Source of the DNA: Perkinsus marinus ATCC 50983
Lineage: Eukaryota; Perkinsozoa; Perkinsida; Perkinsidae
Assembly: GCF_000006405.1 (NCBI RefSeq)
Contig: NW_003216689.1
Span: 32,110-96,109 of the forward strand
DNA: 64,000 bases
Direction: 5' to 3'
The position numbers and the translations under genes are program-made. Positions 1-12,844 of this stretch are shown in pieces. Position 1 is the first letter of the stretch. Every line of letters begins with the position of its first letter. The notes beneath the pieces are model-generated. The model saw only the letters and a list, made by a program, of their open reading frames with translations. It did not search any database and had not been told where the DNA came from.

Positions 1-99
1 TCAACGCATGATACAGGTGCTAATCTACCACTATCACTGCTAGACATATACCACTATCCAACTACGATAGCTGTTAATGATAATAACAACAACAACTCC

Positions 100-2599
100 C
101 TACTGTCTACTACTACTACCTTGACAACATTTAAAGCTATGTGGTTGATCATAATTGGAGCCATGCCATAGTTGTAATCTGTTGCCTTTACTACACTTAT
201 TCATTACCTGTTATAATAATAAAGTGTTAGCATATATTAAGTACTAATGTTAATGATGATGCGGTTACCAATCTCTGTTTATCTCTCAATTCGAGACATC
301 TTTCATTATCACCGCCACTACCACCATCATATCGTGCTCTAAGATGGAATACGTTCTTAGGTAACATACCTGCATCTTCATATAAGAATTTGAACCTATT
401 ATTCAAAAACAAGGAGGAGGATGATAACTTCTGATAACGATATTATTACTTCTTTAAAAAGTAGGAGAAATGCTTGCAATGATTCTTATGTTTGATTTCC
501 ATAACATTGGATACATCAGGCTTATCTCCTCCATGACCCCAATATAGAAACCTATAACATCATTCATAATAATACTATATCAATAACTACTACTACTACT
601 ACTACTCTGATTGTTCTTCAGCCTTAGCAATAAACTCATCAAACCAACTTAATGCAGCTCGATACCTATTATCTATTAGTATAAGGTTAATATTAATAAT
701 GATAATAATACTCACCTATTACGCATAAGACTCCCACTTGGTAATGTATATTTAGCTTTAGTCTTCTCATCACCTTGTAATCGCCACATATGAGCAACAT
801 AGCTATCGAGGGCACTAAAGAGCATGATGATAGTATTAGAAAAAAAGGAGGAGGAGGCTCCATTGTTGTTGGTATTATTGTCATTACTTCATGATTTCTC
901 CACCACATAGATGTATACGTAGACTTTGATCAATATTCTCACCACCCCAACCAACCATACCAGTATCATATCCTCCTGTATACTCCCACCTATCAACATA
1001 ATAATCAACAATATTGATACCCATTGATAATCATCATCATTATAATGATGATAATGATAATGAACAACATTATTACATATTCCTATGCATAGCAAGTAAT
1101 CCTCCTATCATTACAGGTACTCTAGTATCATCTGCATTATACCAAGGGAAATCAACATTCCAAGTTAATTTACAACATCTGGTAGTACCTATACGTCGGC
1201 AGTATCATGATAATAATGAATACAAGAACAGTAAATATTACTACTACCAGGAGGAGTTCTTGTTTCTATCCATGTATTAGGATCAAGACTAGTTACTGTT
1301 GGTACTACTACAGTCTTGGAGTTTTCAGATATATATTTACTTATTGGTTTGGTCCTGATTACATCATTATAGTAATCACTGATTAGTAGTAGTATCATTA
1401 TTACCAATAAATATCGGGTTTAACGTGACAATCAAGGAATGCTATAATATCACCTGTAGCTTTCCATCCACCAACATTCTTAGCATTTATCAGACCTATA
1501 CCAGCAGCAGCATTATCAATAACAGAAATAGCAGCCTGTAGGTTTGATATTACCAGTAAAATGTTCATGCCTGATAAACTTCAGTTTCCATAACTCTACT
1601 TCCTCATCTAACACGGATCAATATTCTGAATATTGACTATTATTATTATTATTGTTATTACCAGTAACTAATGTCCTCAACGGTGGGGAACTACCATCAT
1701 CTACTACTATTATCTCATGAAGATTCGGTGTCGATTCATATACAGACCTAGCAGTCTTGACCATAAACCTAACCAACAGTCACATCATAATCATCATCAC
1801 CACTACTAGCAGGAGCAGCAGTAGCACCAGTAGCAGTATTACTCTCCTTCATTAGCACAAGGTAATACAATACTGTACGATAGGTACGGTTGAATACTGT
1901 ATGATGAGGCATCGTGCCTACTGATGATGATGATGATGATAACATGCATGATAATATTACTTAGTCACAACAGGTGGTAGAGGTAGAAAAGCATCATCAT
2001 CCTCCCTGTTCTGCTGCTGCTGCTTAGGTAAATTAACATCCTTTTTAAAGGAGCCTTCTCTTTTCTTTACATCGATTGATAAGTTATTACTATCCCATAA
2101 GTTTGTTATGCTGTTCATAGACACCACATGATTATCTTCATAAAGTAATAGTTCAATACCCTGAATACATATAACACAATATGACCCAACCACCACCACC
2201 AGTAACAGGAGGAGGAGGAAAAGGAGGAGCATTACTATTGCTACTACTACTACCTTTACTATCACTAATTGAAGCATCCATACTAGTAGTATACGCCAAG
2301 TCCATGGTACTCTAATAAGGCTGCTGCTACTGCTGCTGCTGCTTACTATTAATCCTTCTTGTAGATATAGGAATACTACTATTACTGCTGAACAACATAA
2401 TCAACAATACTAACATAAATACTAGACTGTTATTACAGCTTATAAGAAATGATAATAAAGTAGTGGATAGTGGCCAGTGTAGTAATATACTAATGAGTGG
2501 TACCATAAATAGTGGAATACACCTCAATACCCATCCTAGTAAAGGTCGTCGTCGTAGTCGTAGTCGTCTTATAATACTACTATCATTATTAGTAGCCAT
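100..2599 (-). CDS. Polypeptide GalNAc-transferase-like glycosyltransferase (GT27 type), multi-exon
   Basis: Probable Golgi type II membrane enzyme that adds GalNAc to Ser/Thr of proteins. The ATG at 2599 opens a basic N-terminus followed by strongly hydrophobic stretches (signal anchor) and then low-complexity stem sequence. Catalytic exons read, in order: an IIVVDDGSSPPLRTL exon (1670-1760); GGWKATGDIIAFLDCHVKPD (about 1420-1480), with DCH at the place of the family DxH metal motif; GGLLAMHRN (about 1090-1120); and WEYTGGYDTGMVGWGGEN (about 920-985), the hallmark GalNAc-T region. The C-terminal exons (about 125-410) contain CLELRDKQRL and NRLQLWHGSNYD, resembling one ricin-B lectin repeat. 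Introns are 40-70 bases. The stop at 100-102 is uncertain; a further exon could lie left of the window. Exon 2, around 2000-2310, can be read in two frames. Family assignment is firm; substrate is not known. Confidence 0.8.
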
Positions 2600-3393
2600 G
2601 GGAAGGAGAGGATAAAACTATTCATGATGATGATTAGATATTAACAAGAATCTTACGCCGATATTATTATATAATAGATATGTTACATTGTATTACACAA
2701 GTGTCCCTCTAGATTTGTACACAATTGTCTATGGTAACATGTTGTTGCAGAGGAGGGATAGGTAATAGTGATCACGTGTTGTTCTTCTTCTTCTTGCTGT
2801 TCATTTTGCTGCTGTGGCCATCATCATCCAATCATAACATTTTACTACAACTTGCTTTAGATCAAGCTAAGATGAAGGAAGCCCAATCCAGATTTCAGCA
2901 GCCTTTTTATAGAGTAGATTGTATCAGAATTACCAATATGAAGTGAATGCCTTCGTGATAATATCTCCTGTAAGTTGTAGATAAAGACACCACCGCCCTA
3001 CTACCTCGATTTAAATGGCTCGGTAATAAGAGTTGTAGCTGTTGAGTTCAATAATAAACCCTAATGCTGTCCAAGTTGATATTAATGGAGAACGAATTGT
3101 ACTATTTCAAGGCCCCTAGACGGCATGATCCCCCTCAAGATACCAATATATACCATCACCAACAGAAGGAGGAGAACCTCCTCGAGATGTCGTAATCGTC
3201 GTGGTGTGTGCCAATCCCCCGTGCACACTTTAATAATTGTAAATACTCGAATACTAATAATACAAGAGTCGTAAGACAACAGTTATCAAGATTAGCATAA
3301 ATATAATGATGAGTAGCAGCACAAAGGCTTAACGCATTATCTTTACATCCAGACTTCTCCTTCTCCTCCTTCTTCACGTGGTCCTCATAAACT
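2600..3393. other. Unassigned interval between GT27-like and MPC fusion genes
   Basis: No recognisable gene. On the minus strand a few open stretches flanked by GT/AG sites (roughly 2870-3340) could be exons of a small unidentified gene, for example one reading SVGDGIYWYLEGDHAV, but no frame runs far and no family is apparent. The plus-strand frame at 2725-2946 is mostly Phe/Leu runs and looks fortuitous. Confidence 0.4.
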
Positions 3394-4462
3394 TTACTTA
3401 TCATCCTTCTCTTCTCCAGGTGATGTGGGGAATGGATCGTATACATACTGAGTAACGTATTCAGATGGTGCTGGTGATGGTGATCGGGAGTTATTACCTT
3501 TCGTACTAACATATATACTGCAGATGAGGCTAAGGCTAGATTAACCATTGCCAGATTAATATTTATTGGAGTAATGACAAAAGACCAACGACACCATATT
3601 GCACCTATTATTATTAATCTTATTAACATGTATTATTAATATTATTATCACCTGTAGCTAGTAATGATAATTGTTGTGGTATACTTACTGAATGTACTGG
3701 CCTCTTATAATCTAATAGATTAGCAGCACTAAGACCCCATTTACATGTTGGTGCCCAGAAGAATATGGTAAATGGTCCTGCTGGATGTTTAAGAAATGCT
3801 CGACATTTCAATGGCATAGGTAAAGCTGTTATACGTGCTTGTAGACGGGGAACTATACCAATACCACCTAATACAGTAACCATCATCATCTACTACTATA
3901 AACTATTTCCATAATACTATTACCAGCAACAGCAGCAGCAGCACACATTATACCATTCTTCTTGTTATCATCCTTATAAACTATCTCTTGTTGTTGTCCT
4001 TCTTGTTGTTGTTGTTGTTGTTGTCTATCATATTGTAGACGTCTATACAGCTGTATCGATTGTACTCCCTAATGAAGGTAGTAGTAGTGGTATTATAGAT
4101 GTATCATTATTATGTGTTATTACCTCATTAAATACATGACATGAGAATAATAGATAATTCCTAGGTCTTATCATCCATGCAAACCTCATAAACATAGCAG
4201 AATATACACATAATGTAGCAGTCATTGGTAAGGATATATATTCAGGACCCTTAGTAGTAAGATCAGTAATACCAGCTAATGCTATACTCCAATTAGCAAC
4301 TGGACCCCAAAAATGTGTAGTCTTCCAACCAATCTGATAAAACATACTAGATATTGTTGCTGTCTACAATAACAACATCTTCATAGTTACATTAGGATCT
4401 AAGAATGCATCTTTACCACTCTTTAACAATAGGCGAGCTTTAGGTATTATAATTGATGACAT
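3394..4462 (-). CDS. MPC1-MPC2 fusion, mitochondrial pyruvate carrier, tandem copy B
   Basis: Single-chain version of the heteromeric inner-membrane pyruvate carrier. ATG at 4462; the first exon ends in DAFLDPN, and an MPC1 domain follows (about 4055-4335) with [29 protein letters not shown] and [13 protein letters not shown] linker rich in Gln and Ala (about 3935-4075) leads in frame into an MPC2 domain (about 3510-3860) with [30 protein letters not shown] and [15 protein letters not shown] short last exon begins VYDPFPT and stops at 3394-3396. Introns fall after the MPC1 Asn-Glu (phase 0), at the linker end (phase 1), after LLATG (phase 1) and before VYDPFPT, the same places and phases as in copy A. 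In known eukaryotes MPC1 and MPC2 are separate genes of about 110-130 residues. Lies 335 bases downstream of copy A on the same strand. Confidence 0.88.
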
Positions 4463-4797
4463 TATAATAATAATAATGCTCAAGAAACATACCATATAAT
4501 GACAACACAACATAATAGTGTGAAGTAGTAGGATATGAACAGTTACAACAACACTGTTGTAACAATGATTACACCCAACTAGTTACTACTACTACTACCA
4601 AGTAATTCCAATGCAATAGGTGTGAATGGTAGTAGTAGTAGCAATACTAGGGATACCAGGAACAACGAGAGTCAATCATCAACAGCTACTACACAATTGT
4701 TGTTGAGTGGTAATAATACTATTACCAGAACGATCATGATGACGATGTGAATGATAATACTCAGGAATAACACGACATCATTACTACTATAAGGAGT
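4463..4797. other. Spacer between the two MPC fusion genes
   Basis: AT-rich, with short ACT/AAC runs. No open frame or structured element was seen. It presumably holds the 3' end of copy A and the promoter of copy B. Confidence 0.5.
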
Positions 4798-6084
4798 CTA
4801 CAAGGACGTAGTAGTAACAGTCGTCTTCTTGACATCATCATCATTAGTAGTAGGGAAGGGATCGTATACCAACTAAATAGTATTATTGTTGTAGTAGGAC
4901 GACGATATTACGAGTATTATTATTACCTTTCTTATCAAATGATAGAATGCTGTAGAGGCTAGACACACGTTAACAGTTGCTAAATTGTAGTTAATTGGTG
5001 TGATAACAAATGACCAACGAGCCCAGATAACACCTAAGATAATGATTATCATTCCACTAAGGATTGTTAGTATTATTACCAGTGGCGAATAGAGCAAGCT
5101 GTTGAGGGATACTAACCTTTTCAACAGGTCTCTTATAATCAACTAAGTTGGCAGCAGATATACCCCATTTGATAGCAGGAGCCCAGAAGAATATGGTAAA
5201 GGGTCCAGCAGGATGCATAAAGAATTTCCTTAATAATTCAGGCATAGGTAAAGCACATATCTTAGATCTCAATTTTAGGACGGGATGGAACGAACCTAAT
5301 TAATAATAAACTCCTATACTCATTATCTATTACCCTCAATAGCAGCTTTAGTAGCAGCTTGAGCTGTCTTAGCAGCAGGAGTACTAGCAGCAGCAGACTT
5401 GACAACAGTCTCAGCAGCAGCAGCAGTGGTAGATGAAGCTGCTGTTGTAGTGGTGGCCGCCTTAGAGGCGATGTCGCTAGCAGCCTTAGCAGCAGCAACA
5501 CCAGCAGCAGATACAGCAAACATGGACTTGCTGCTCGATGATGATGTCATAGATGGTGTTGTTATACTACTATTAGGAGATGCCTCCTTGGCAATAATAC
5601 TAGTAGTAGTCGATTTCATAGCAGTAATCTGTTGTCTACGCTGATCTGCTACAAGCTTGTGTTGACTCTGGTACTTGAGAGCACGACCAAGTTGGATAAG
5701 TTGGACACCCTGAATAGTTATGATAAAGTATAATAATAATAATATAGTATTATTACCTCATTAAAGATATGACAGGATAACAATAGATAATTCCTAGGTT
5801 GTACCATATATGCAAAACGCATGAATAATAGAGAATAAACACATAAAGTACCAGTCATAGGTATAGATATCATATCAGGCCCTTGAGTAGTCATATCCAA
5901 TACACCAGCAGCAACAATACCCCAATTAGCCATAGGACCCCAGAAATGGGTAGTTTTCCAACCCATCTAACAACATACAATAACAACAACAATGAACAGC
6001 TATTACTACTAGTACTACCTTAGGATCCAGGATGGCTGCCTTACCCTTTAGTAGTAATTGACGGACAGTAGTAGAAGCTATCAT
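4798..6084 (-). CDS. MPC1-MPC2 fusion, mitochondrial pyruvate carrier, tandem copy A
   Basis: Same architecture as copy B. ATG at 6084; the first exon ends in AAILDPK, then MPC1 (about 5755-5965) with [31 protein letters not shown] and [15 protein letters not shown]. The next exon continues [14 protein letters not shown], the usual MPC1 tail, and runs without a stop into an Ala/Ser/Thr-rich linker of roughly 80 residues (about 5338-5640). A 38-base phase-1 intron leads to MPC2: [43 protein letters not shown] and [15 protein letters not shown], then a final exon starting LVYDPFPT and stopping at 4798-4800. The MPC1 tail, normally the protein's C-terminus, has been joined to the MPC2 N-terminus. 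The linker differs completely from copy B's, so the duplicates are not recent, or the linkers evolve fast. Confidence 0.9.
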
Positions 6085-6317
6085 CAATAATAATACTCTT
6101 TCTAGATCAAGGAAGCTTCAACACACTAGCAGTCATTACTAAAAGATACTCCCAACACGCGCAAATACCCTAAGAAAGAAACCGTTTATGAGAGTGGGTG
6201 AAGCAGTCCGTCATGGGCGAAAAATTCCGATTTAGTGTAATTTTAGCACAACGTTTTACACGATGTAGGCATGGGACAAAATTAGCTCGTAGTGGTGTTC
6301 TCCGACTAATAATAATA

Positions 6318-9300
6318 ATGTCGACGGCTGAAGATCAGACCGATAATATTGTTCATGATGATGATGATGTTAAGGATAATGGAGGAGTAGGCTTATCATC
6401 ATTTAACGATGAAGGTAATATAGTATGTGTTACTAGCTTTCAAGTATCATTATTAGTAGATAATAAAAGAGATAATAATACAACTACACACAAGGAAGAT
6501 CATGTAATATATAATATACTTATTCTTGTTAATATTATTAGCTTTAGCAACAGCATGATGATGAGGATGGTATGGAGAATGCGGTAAAGTCAGCAGCATC
6601 CCCACCTAGTATGGATAATCCTGATTTACAAGCTATAGTTAATAAGGTGATATACTCATCTCGATCTTGACATAATAGTGATATCCTTATTGGTAGGTAT
6701 GGCCAGCATTGATGAAAGAGGTAGAAAAGAGGAGTACTAGTATGGAACAGGTATGAACAAGTGAAGGTTGATCATCATCATCATAATGGTGTAGGATCTT
6801 ATTAAACGACATAATATTAGGATGATGAATGAGATGCAAGAGGTTGTTAGACAGATTAAGATAGCTAAAGTCCGTAATGATGAGGTACTATTAGTAGTAG
6901 TCTTATCATACTCTAGTAGTAATGATACCACTTCTTAGGTCCTTAGAGCCTATCATGCTAAACATGGTGAGCTTACACGTGCTGTTACTGATGTTGTTGA
7001 GAAACAGCAGAGTATGAACAATGATATAGAGGATGTAAAGAGGAAGATGGCACAATTGAAACAAGAGTTGACATTGAGATGTGGGCAGAATACTGAGCAA
7101 TTAGCTCAACTTAAACATACTGTATTTACAGCTTGGCAAAAGGAGAAATCTGATGTCCAACAAAGGTAATTATTATAATAGTATTAATCATCGTTTATTG
7201 TTGCTTATCACTGGTGTTCATACTTTTCTCTTCCTCCTCAGAGTTACTCAACTATATCGTAGTGATCTAGCTCTTGTTCTACAACAATGTGAGATGAAGT
7301 TAAAGGAGAATCACTCCCAGGTATCATCATTACTTAGATATATTCATCCATCTTAATCCATTACTAGGTTATTGGTTTGAAGAAGCAACTTCGTAAGTTA
7401 ACGGCTAAGGTAGAAGGCAACAATGATGATGATGAAGAGGAGGAAGATGTGGTAAGCATATGATGTTGCCATATTGTTGTTATTATTATTACTACCAGGC
7501 AACAGAAGATGATGAGATGATGGCATCATCATCGTTTGATCTTACTAAGATTCTACATGATTCTAAAGTAGATGATGACCATACTCAACCTACTGAGAGC
7601 AAGCAACAACAACAACAAGCATCTACAGTACTACCAGTAATAGTGATGTATATGTATATAGATTCATGTTAGGTTACTCCATCATCTGGCGTTACAACCA
7701 CAACACCAAACCAACAACAACAACCTACTACTAATACTGCCACTACCAGTACTCAGCAGTTATTACAACAACAGATCACAGCTGCTCAACATCAGGTTAT
7801 ATACATAACAACAACAACAACATCATCATCATCATCATTTCAATACCGTTATTGTTGTTATTCAGGCAACAGCGTTCGCTGGCCAGAGTCAGCAACGGCC
7901 TGGTACTCAGTCATCATCATCTTCTCCAGCACCATCATCAGTTAGTGGTATGTCTAATATATCCAAGTCTATTGCTGAGGTCTTAAGTAGAAGTAATAGT
8001 AGTACTCATATGGTTGTAATAATGGTAGTATTATTGTTATTATTATTTAGGTAGTAATCCAGCTGCTACCCAATCGGGTATAGCTCAATTGATGGCTAAT
8101 CTACCAAGACAACAACAGATACAATTACAGTTACTGGTACAACAGCAACAACAGGCTCGTCAACAACAGCAGGCTGCTCAGTTAGCTGCTACTACTACTA
8201 ATACTGCAGCAGCAGCAGCAGCAGCACATCAACAACAACAACAGGTATATATCATCATTAACACTAATGATAGTAGTATAAGTAAGCATTCAGGCAGCAA
8301 GAACGGCGGCTCAAGCTGCTTCTGCTTCTGCTGCTGCTGCACATCAAGAAGGGAAGACCCAACAAGCTACTGGTCAGGAATGGGGTGGTATGATACAAGG
8401 TAATCGTAACATATAGTATAATAATGATGATGACTAAGTATTCAGCTTTGGCAAACAAGTTGGGAACTCAAGTACCTATCCAACAACAACAACAAGGTAA
8501 GCGTATAAAACCAAGTTTTAATCATTATTATTATTATTCTACAGGATCTACACCGACTCCAACACCATCTCCCTCGACTACTACTCAAGTAACTAATGCT
8601 CTACCATCATCATCATCAGCTACTACTACTAATACGCCCTGCCCATTCTTCACTACCTTTGGTTGGTGTAAGTTTGGGGATAAGTGCAGGTAATAGTAGT
8701 CTTAATTATCATCATTATCACATTGTTGATGATGATGTTGATCATGATGATTACTCTTAGATATGTACATACCTCTACTGGAAGGGAACCACTTCGTCAT
8801 CTACCTCCAGCTATGATAGCACAATTACAACAACAACTATCAGCTCAGGTTGGTGATGATTATGATCGTGATGCTTATGATAATGATGATGATGGTCGTA
8901 GGTCCAATCTGGTCAGATAACAGGTTCTGTTGGTCTTACTCAAGCTATTGCAGCATCAGCTAGACAGGGAGCTCAGCATGCCGCTGCTCAAGCTGCTGCA
9001 CAGGCTGCACAACAACAACAACGTCACACTCCCACTGCCACTCCCCCACCACCATCTTCAATTGATCAGCATGGGGCTAGACCTCAGGTTATAATGAGTC
9101 TCATACTTATTCAGTCTATCACTACTACTACTATTAGGTATCTACTACAAGTACTCCCTTGTCATCAGCAGCCTCAGCAACAACAACAAGAAGTGGCGGC
9201 CCCACTAATCAACAGAGTCTGATGGCTGCTCAGATAGCTTGTCAACAAGAGGCGATGGCTATGGGTCGAGCTAAGGCCAAGACATTGCCATGCAAGTTCC

Positions 9301-10558
9301 ATCAGATTGGCAGGTTCGTTCTTCAACAACTATTACTATCCTTATAGTGTGTAATGGTAGGTGTGCTTATGGTGATCGATGTGCCTATAATCATGATATT
9401 ATATCTAATACACCCACTACTATCCAACTACCTACTACTACTACTCAATCATCATCATCATCTCAACAACAACAACATGTGCATGTATCGGAACGTTATT
9501 TGGACCAAGTAGTAGTAGTAGCATGTTGTTGCTGATGATGTTGTTGTTACTCTCGCTCATATTGGGATATTATAGGTCCTTGGTAATCTAGAACAGCAAC
9601 AGAGTCGTCATCGTCAGGGTGTTGGTAAGTATTATCTTTCCTTATTATTATACTTGATTATTATTATCATAGATGCTCCTCCTAATCGTAGTGGTGGTGG
9701 TAGTGGTTTCGGTAGTGGATTCAGTGGATTACATCTCCCTACTGGTACACAAGCTGATGTTACAGCTCAAGCAGCAGCTAAGGCATGGGGGACTACAGGT
9801 ACAGTCAACAACAATCATAAGAAGAAGTAGTAGCATTACGTAGGATATATATCTATTTAGGTCTAGGATCTAATGCAGGAGCGTGGACCACTGGAACTGC
9901 TGCTGCTAGTGGTGCTGCTGCTGCTGGAGTACCCTCAACAACTACTCTTGTTCCTGACTCTACCTCATGCTCTGTGGCATCTGCTGCTGCTGCTCCAAAT
10001 ACTAGATCCAAACAGTTAGATCAACAACATTATCGAGAAGCATCGATGAGTAGCAACAGTAGTAATGCCCCTCCTCCTCCTCCTCCTGGAATCGGTAATA
10101 GAACTACTGCTGTTGTTGATGGAGATGCGCATGATCATCATCATCATGATGATGTTGCTCATGAGGAAGATGTGGGTATCAGGGATGGTGAAGATGATAC
10201 CGAGGTAATCCTTGAAGGTATATTATTAGTATTATTATTATTGTCAGTATGATCAATGGAATGCTATGACCTTCGACTTGGGGGATGGCGATAATCTTAC
10301 TACTACCCGAAAGAATCGTCTACCACAATCATCACCTTCTTCGGACTTCTCAGGACCTCCGCCAGGTAAGTCCACTCGATAATACTGACGATAATGATAA
10401 TACTGTTGTTCATGCTACTAGGTCTTGGTATTAAGCAGAAGGGAAATGAGCATCTTACTCCACCACCAGGTTTAGTGGCTACTAATACTACTACCAGCTC
10501 TACTACTAACACTAACACTGACAGTAACAACAACAAGAAGAAGACGATGAAGAGATGA
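6318..10558 (+). CDS. Long CCCH zinc-finger protein with coiled coil and Gln/Ala/Ser runs, multi-exon
   Basis: Probable RNA-binding protein. The first in-frame ATG that looks natural is at 6318 (MSTAEDQTDN); an earlier in-frame ATG exists at 6213. After an acidic start come helical, charged exons (6820-7450; e.g. LRAYHAKHGELTRAV, KRKMAQLKQELTLRC) likely to form a coiled coil. Long Gln, Ala, Thr and Ser tracts follow (7500-8650). Two CCCH fingers are clear: CPFFTTFGWCKFGDKCRYVH (8640-8770, interrupted by an intron; C-x8-C-x5-C-x3-H) and CKFHQIGRCAYGDRCAYNH (9290-9400, also split by an intron; C-x7-C-x5-C-x3-H). The C-terminus has FSGPPPGL and LTPPPGL motifs and ends in a Lys-rich tail with TGA at 10556-10558. 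About a dozen introns of 40-60 bases, many ending TTATTAG or similar. The exact orthologue is not recognised. Confidence 0.8.
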
Positions 10559-11038
10559 TTTTAAGCACTGCTGCTGCTGCTGCTGCCTCTTGAATTGATA
10601 GTGAGTGGTAAGAAGTGGTAGTTTTATTAAAGTTGGCGGCCAACTTATCATCATCTTGGCTGCTGCTGCTGCTTGGCGGCCTCACAGCAGCATGGGTATA
10701 TCTTATACTACCTTCATCGTATGGTATCATATTTACTACTACGTTCTTTCATCGTCTACTTCAATTTAGCAGCTATGTATTGGTGAACATTCTTAGCTGG
10801 TTATGTTGTTGTTATTGTTGATATAAGCCTATGATAGTTGGATAGAGCATTTCCGTATGTTCTACTACTCGTACTATCATACCTACTGCTACTACTAGTC
10901 ATCAGTCGTAGTTATTATCATTACAACTACTACCAATCATTCAACATATTCATACTTGAGTTGATCAATAATACCAGGGGTATCATCATTGGCTAACCCC
11001 AAGGAATACTTTCTTATACTCCATCACTGGTATTATCC
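10559..11038. other. Interval between CCCH gene and bL9m
   Basis: No confident gene. The minus strand has an open stretch around 10512-10730 with Ser/Ala runs and a short upstream piece reading KNVHQYIAAKLK near 10770-10800. These might be exons of a small tail-to-tail gene but are too weak to call. Confidence 0.35.
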
Positions 11039-12309
11039 ATGGTAGCAGCAGCAGCAGCAGCTAATATAATACGAGGAGGAGGAGGAGGAGGGATGTTACG
11101 TCGCAGTCTACCTCTGTAATAACTCTTTATCAATACTCCATCATTATCCTTTACAGCTTATTCTTACATGATTTCCGCATAAAGACTTCAGCCACTGGAT
11201 ATCCAGCCTATACTGGAGCTCAACATCAGTTCGTGAGTAAAGAGATACCGGTAATATTATTAAAAGATGTACCTCGTCTGGGTGTAAAAGGTGAGATAGT
11301 TATGGTACGTCGAGGACGAGCTCGTCATTTTCTGGTCAGTAATCTTTATCAACAAAACGAATGATTCATTTAAAGTCGGAAGGTACCGCAGAAAGAAGCT
11401 GTGTATGCTAGTCTGTGGGAGAATGTTGATATGTATGCTGACCCAAGCCTTATAGATAAAACAGCTGCTACTATCATTGGAGTTGGTGCTAAAGGAGAAG
11501 TACTACTATTACTCCTCTAATAGGATGTCATTGTCATTGTCGTTCTTTCATGTTACGTCTAGTCACGTCCATTTGATTGGATACAACACATAAGTCTTCA
11601 ATTCATATGTGAGACCCGTGGTGGTGATGGATCAGGAGTTACTTCTGAGGAACCCTTGGCGGAACCTCTCACTCATTTGGATATTCTCGAAGCTTTAAGC
11701 AAACAGTAGCATCGAGTTCAATACATCCCTACTCCTATACATACTCCTTACAGACATGAATTGGATCTATTACCTAGTCAATTGGATATCCTACCCCATG
11801 CCGCCGCCGCCAGTGGTATACACTATTCCGGTTTACATGAGGTCATCAAACTCTGTTAATAATATTTCTAAGTTTCATGTTAGGTTAGAATAACATTGCC
11901 CTTTAAGACATGGACCGGGACCTATAACATAAAGGTTCTAATTATCATTGGTATGTTGTTTTGGATGATGAGCGATGTACCTTGTAGGTGCATGTAAGAT
12001 CACGTGCTGCTTTGGAGGCTGCAAGGAAGCGAGCCAGCGATGCTCGAAAAGCTAAACTGGCTCAATTGGCCAAGTTTGATTTCAAAGAAGAGAAGTCCAT
12101 AGCGACAGATCTATCGGGAGCATGGGCTGAGGATGAAGATAAGGATGAAGATGATAAGGCCTATCTCATGTATCATCTCATTATTATCATCCTTATTATA
12201 GTAGTACACATCATCTGGTAGGAATCCTCGTCGAGCTGAATATAAAGCATGGTTGAAACGTAAAGCAGAGGAGAGTACTAAAGGAAGTGATGTCCTACGA
12301 GATGAATGA
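11039..12309 (+). CDS. Mitochondrial large-subunit ribosomal protein bL9m
   Basis: Nuclear gene for a bacterial-type L9 protein of the mitochondrial ribosome. ATG at 11039 begins an Ala/Arg/Gly-rich presequence. The L9 N-terminal domain follows: IPVILLKDVPRLGVKGE, VRRGRARHFLVPQKEAV (11240-11420), matching the family pattern of an ILL-DV-LG-KG strand and an ARNFL-like RNA-binding loop. Later exons (to 12309) encode a C-terminal region with ITLPFKTWTGTYNIK and a Lys/Asp-rich extension, ending at TGA 12307-12309. At least five introns of about 40-65 bases. A stop at 11707-11709 is bypassed if the intron beginning GTAGCATCG is used, which restores the frame and adds the expected C-terminal domain. 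Longer than bacterial L9 (about 150 aa), as is common for mitochondrial versions. Confidence 0.85.
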
Positions 12310-12844
12310 ACATGTGTTTCTGTGTGGTAATAATCTTGGGTTAATAGTGTTGTTCATGTTAACTTTAGTCCACATTACCGTTGCTAATGCAAGGACTGTT
12401 ATTTTGCAACTCGATGCTCAGTTATGCTGTCCAAGTATTGTCATAATTACTACTATATTATTCCATCATAAATAATGAAGATTGATGATAGACCTTACAT
12501 CATATAAGGCGGCTGATCTGAGATAGTAGGGACTAATAAAGGTCCGCCTGAGTTAGTCCTCTTCATACTCCTATATAGTTCCCTTTATCTACTATTAAAA
12601 GGGTTGCCTGATCAACTTCCCAAAGCCCTTTGTTACTCGGTAACACCTTTCATCAGTCCACTAATGAACCATGTACTTATACCCACATTACGAAGATAAT
12701 CCCGTACAGCATCTACTAGTATGATGGTGGCAATAGGCTCAAACACAACATCTACTAAACTCGGTCCAAGATGCTACATATATTCGTGGCGCGTGACGGA
12801 ATCTATGATAAGTTGATGATGATCAGCACTTAAGGTTTGCAAGA
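12310..12844. other. Interval between bL9m and the RRM-WW gene
   Basis: Mostly featureless on the plus strand. The right half carries an open minus-strand frame that is described separately. Confidence 0.4.

Noticed and set aside
5262-5644. Plus-strand and third-frame ORFs of about 80-85 codons rich in Ala, Leu or Val
   Set aside because: Shadows of the GCN/GTN repeats in the MPC linker read in other frames.
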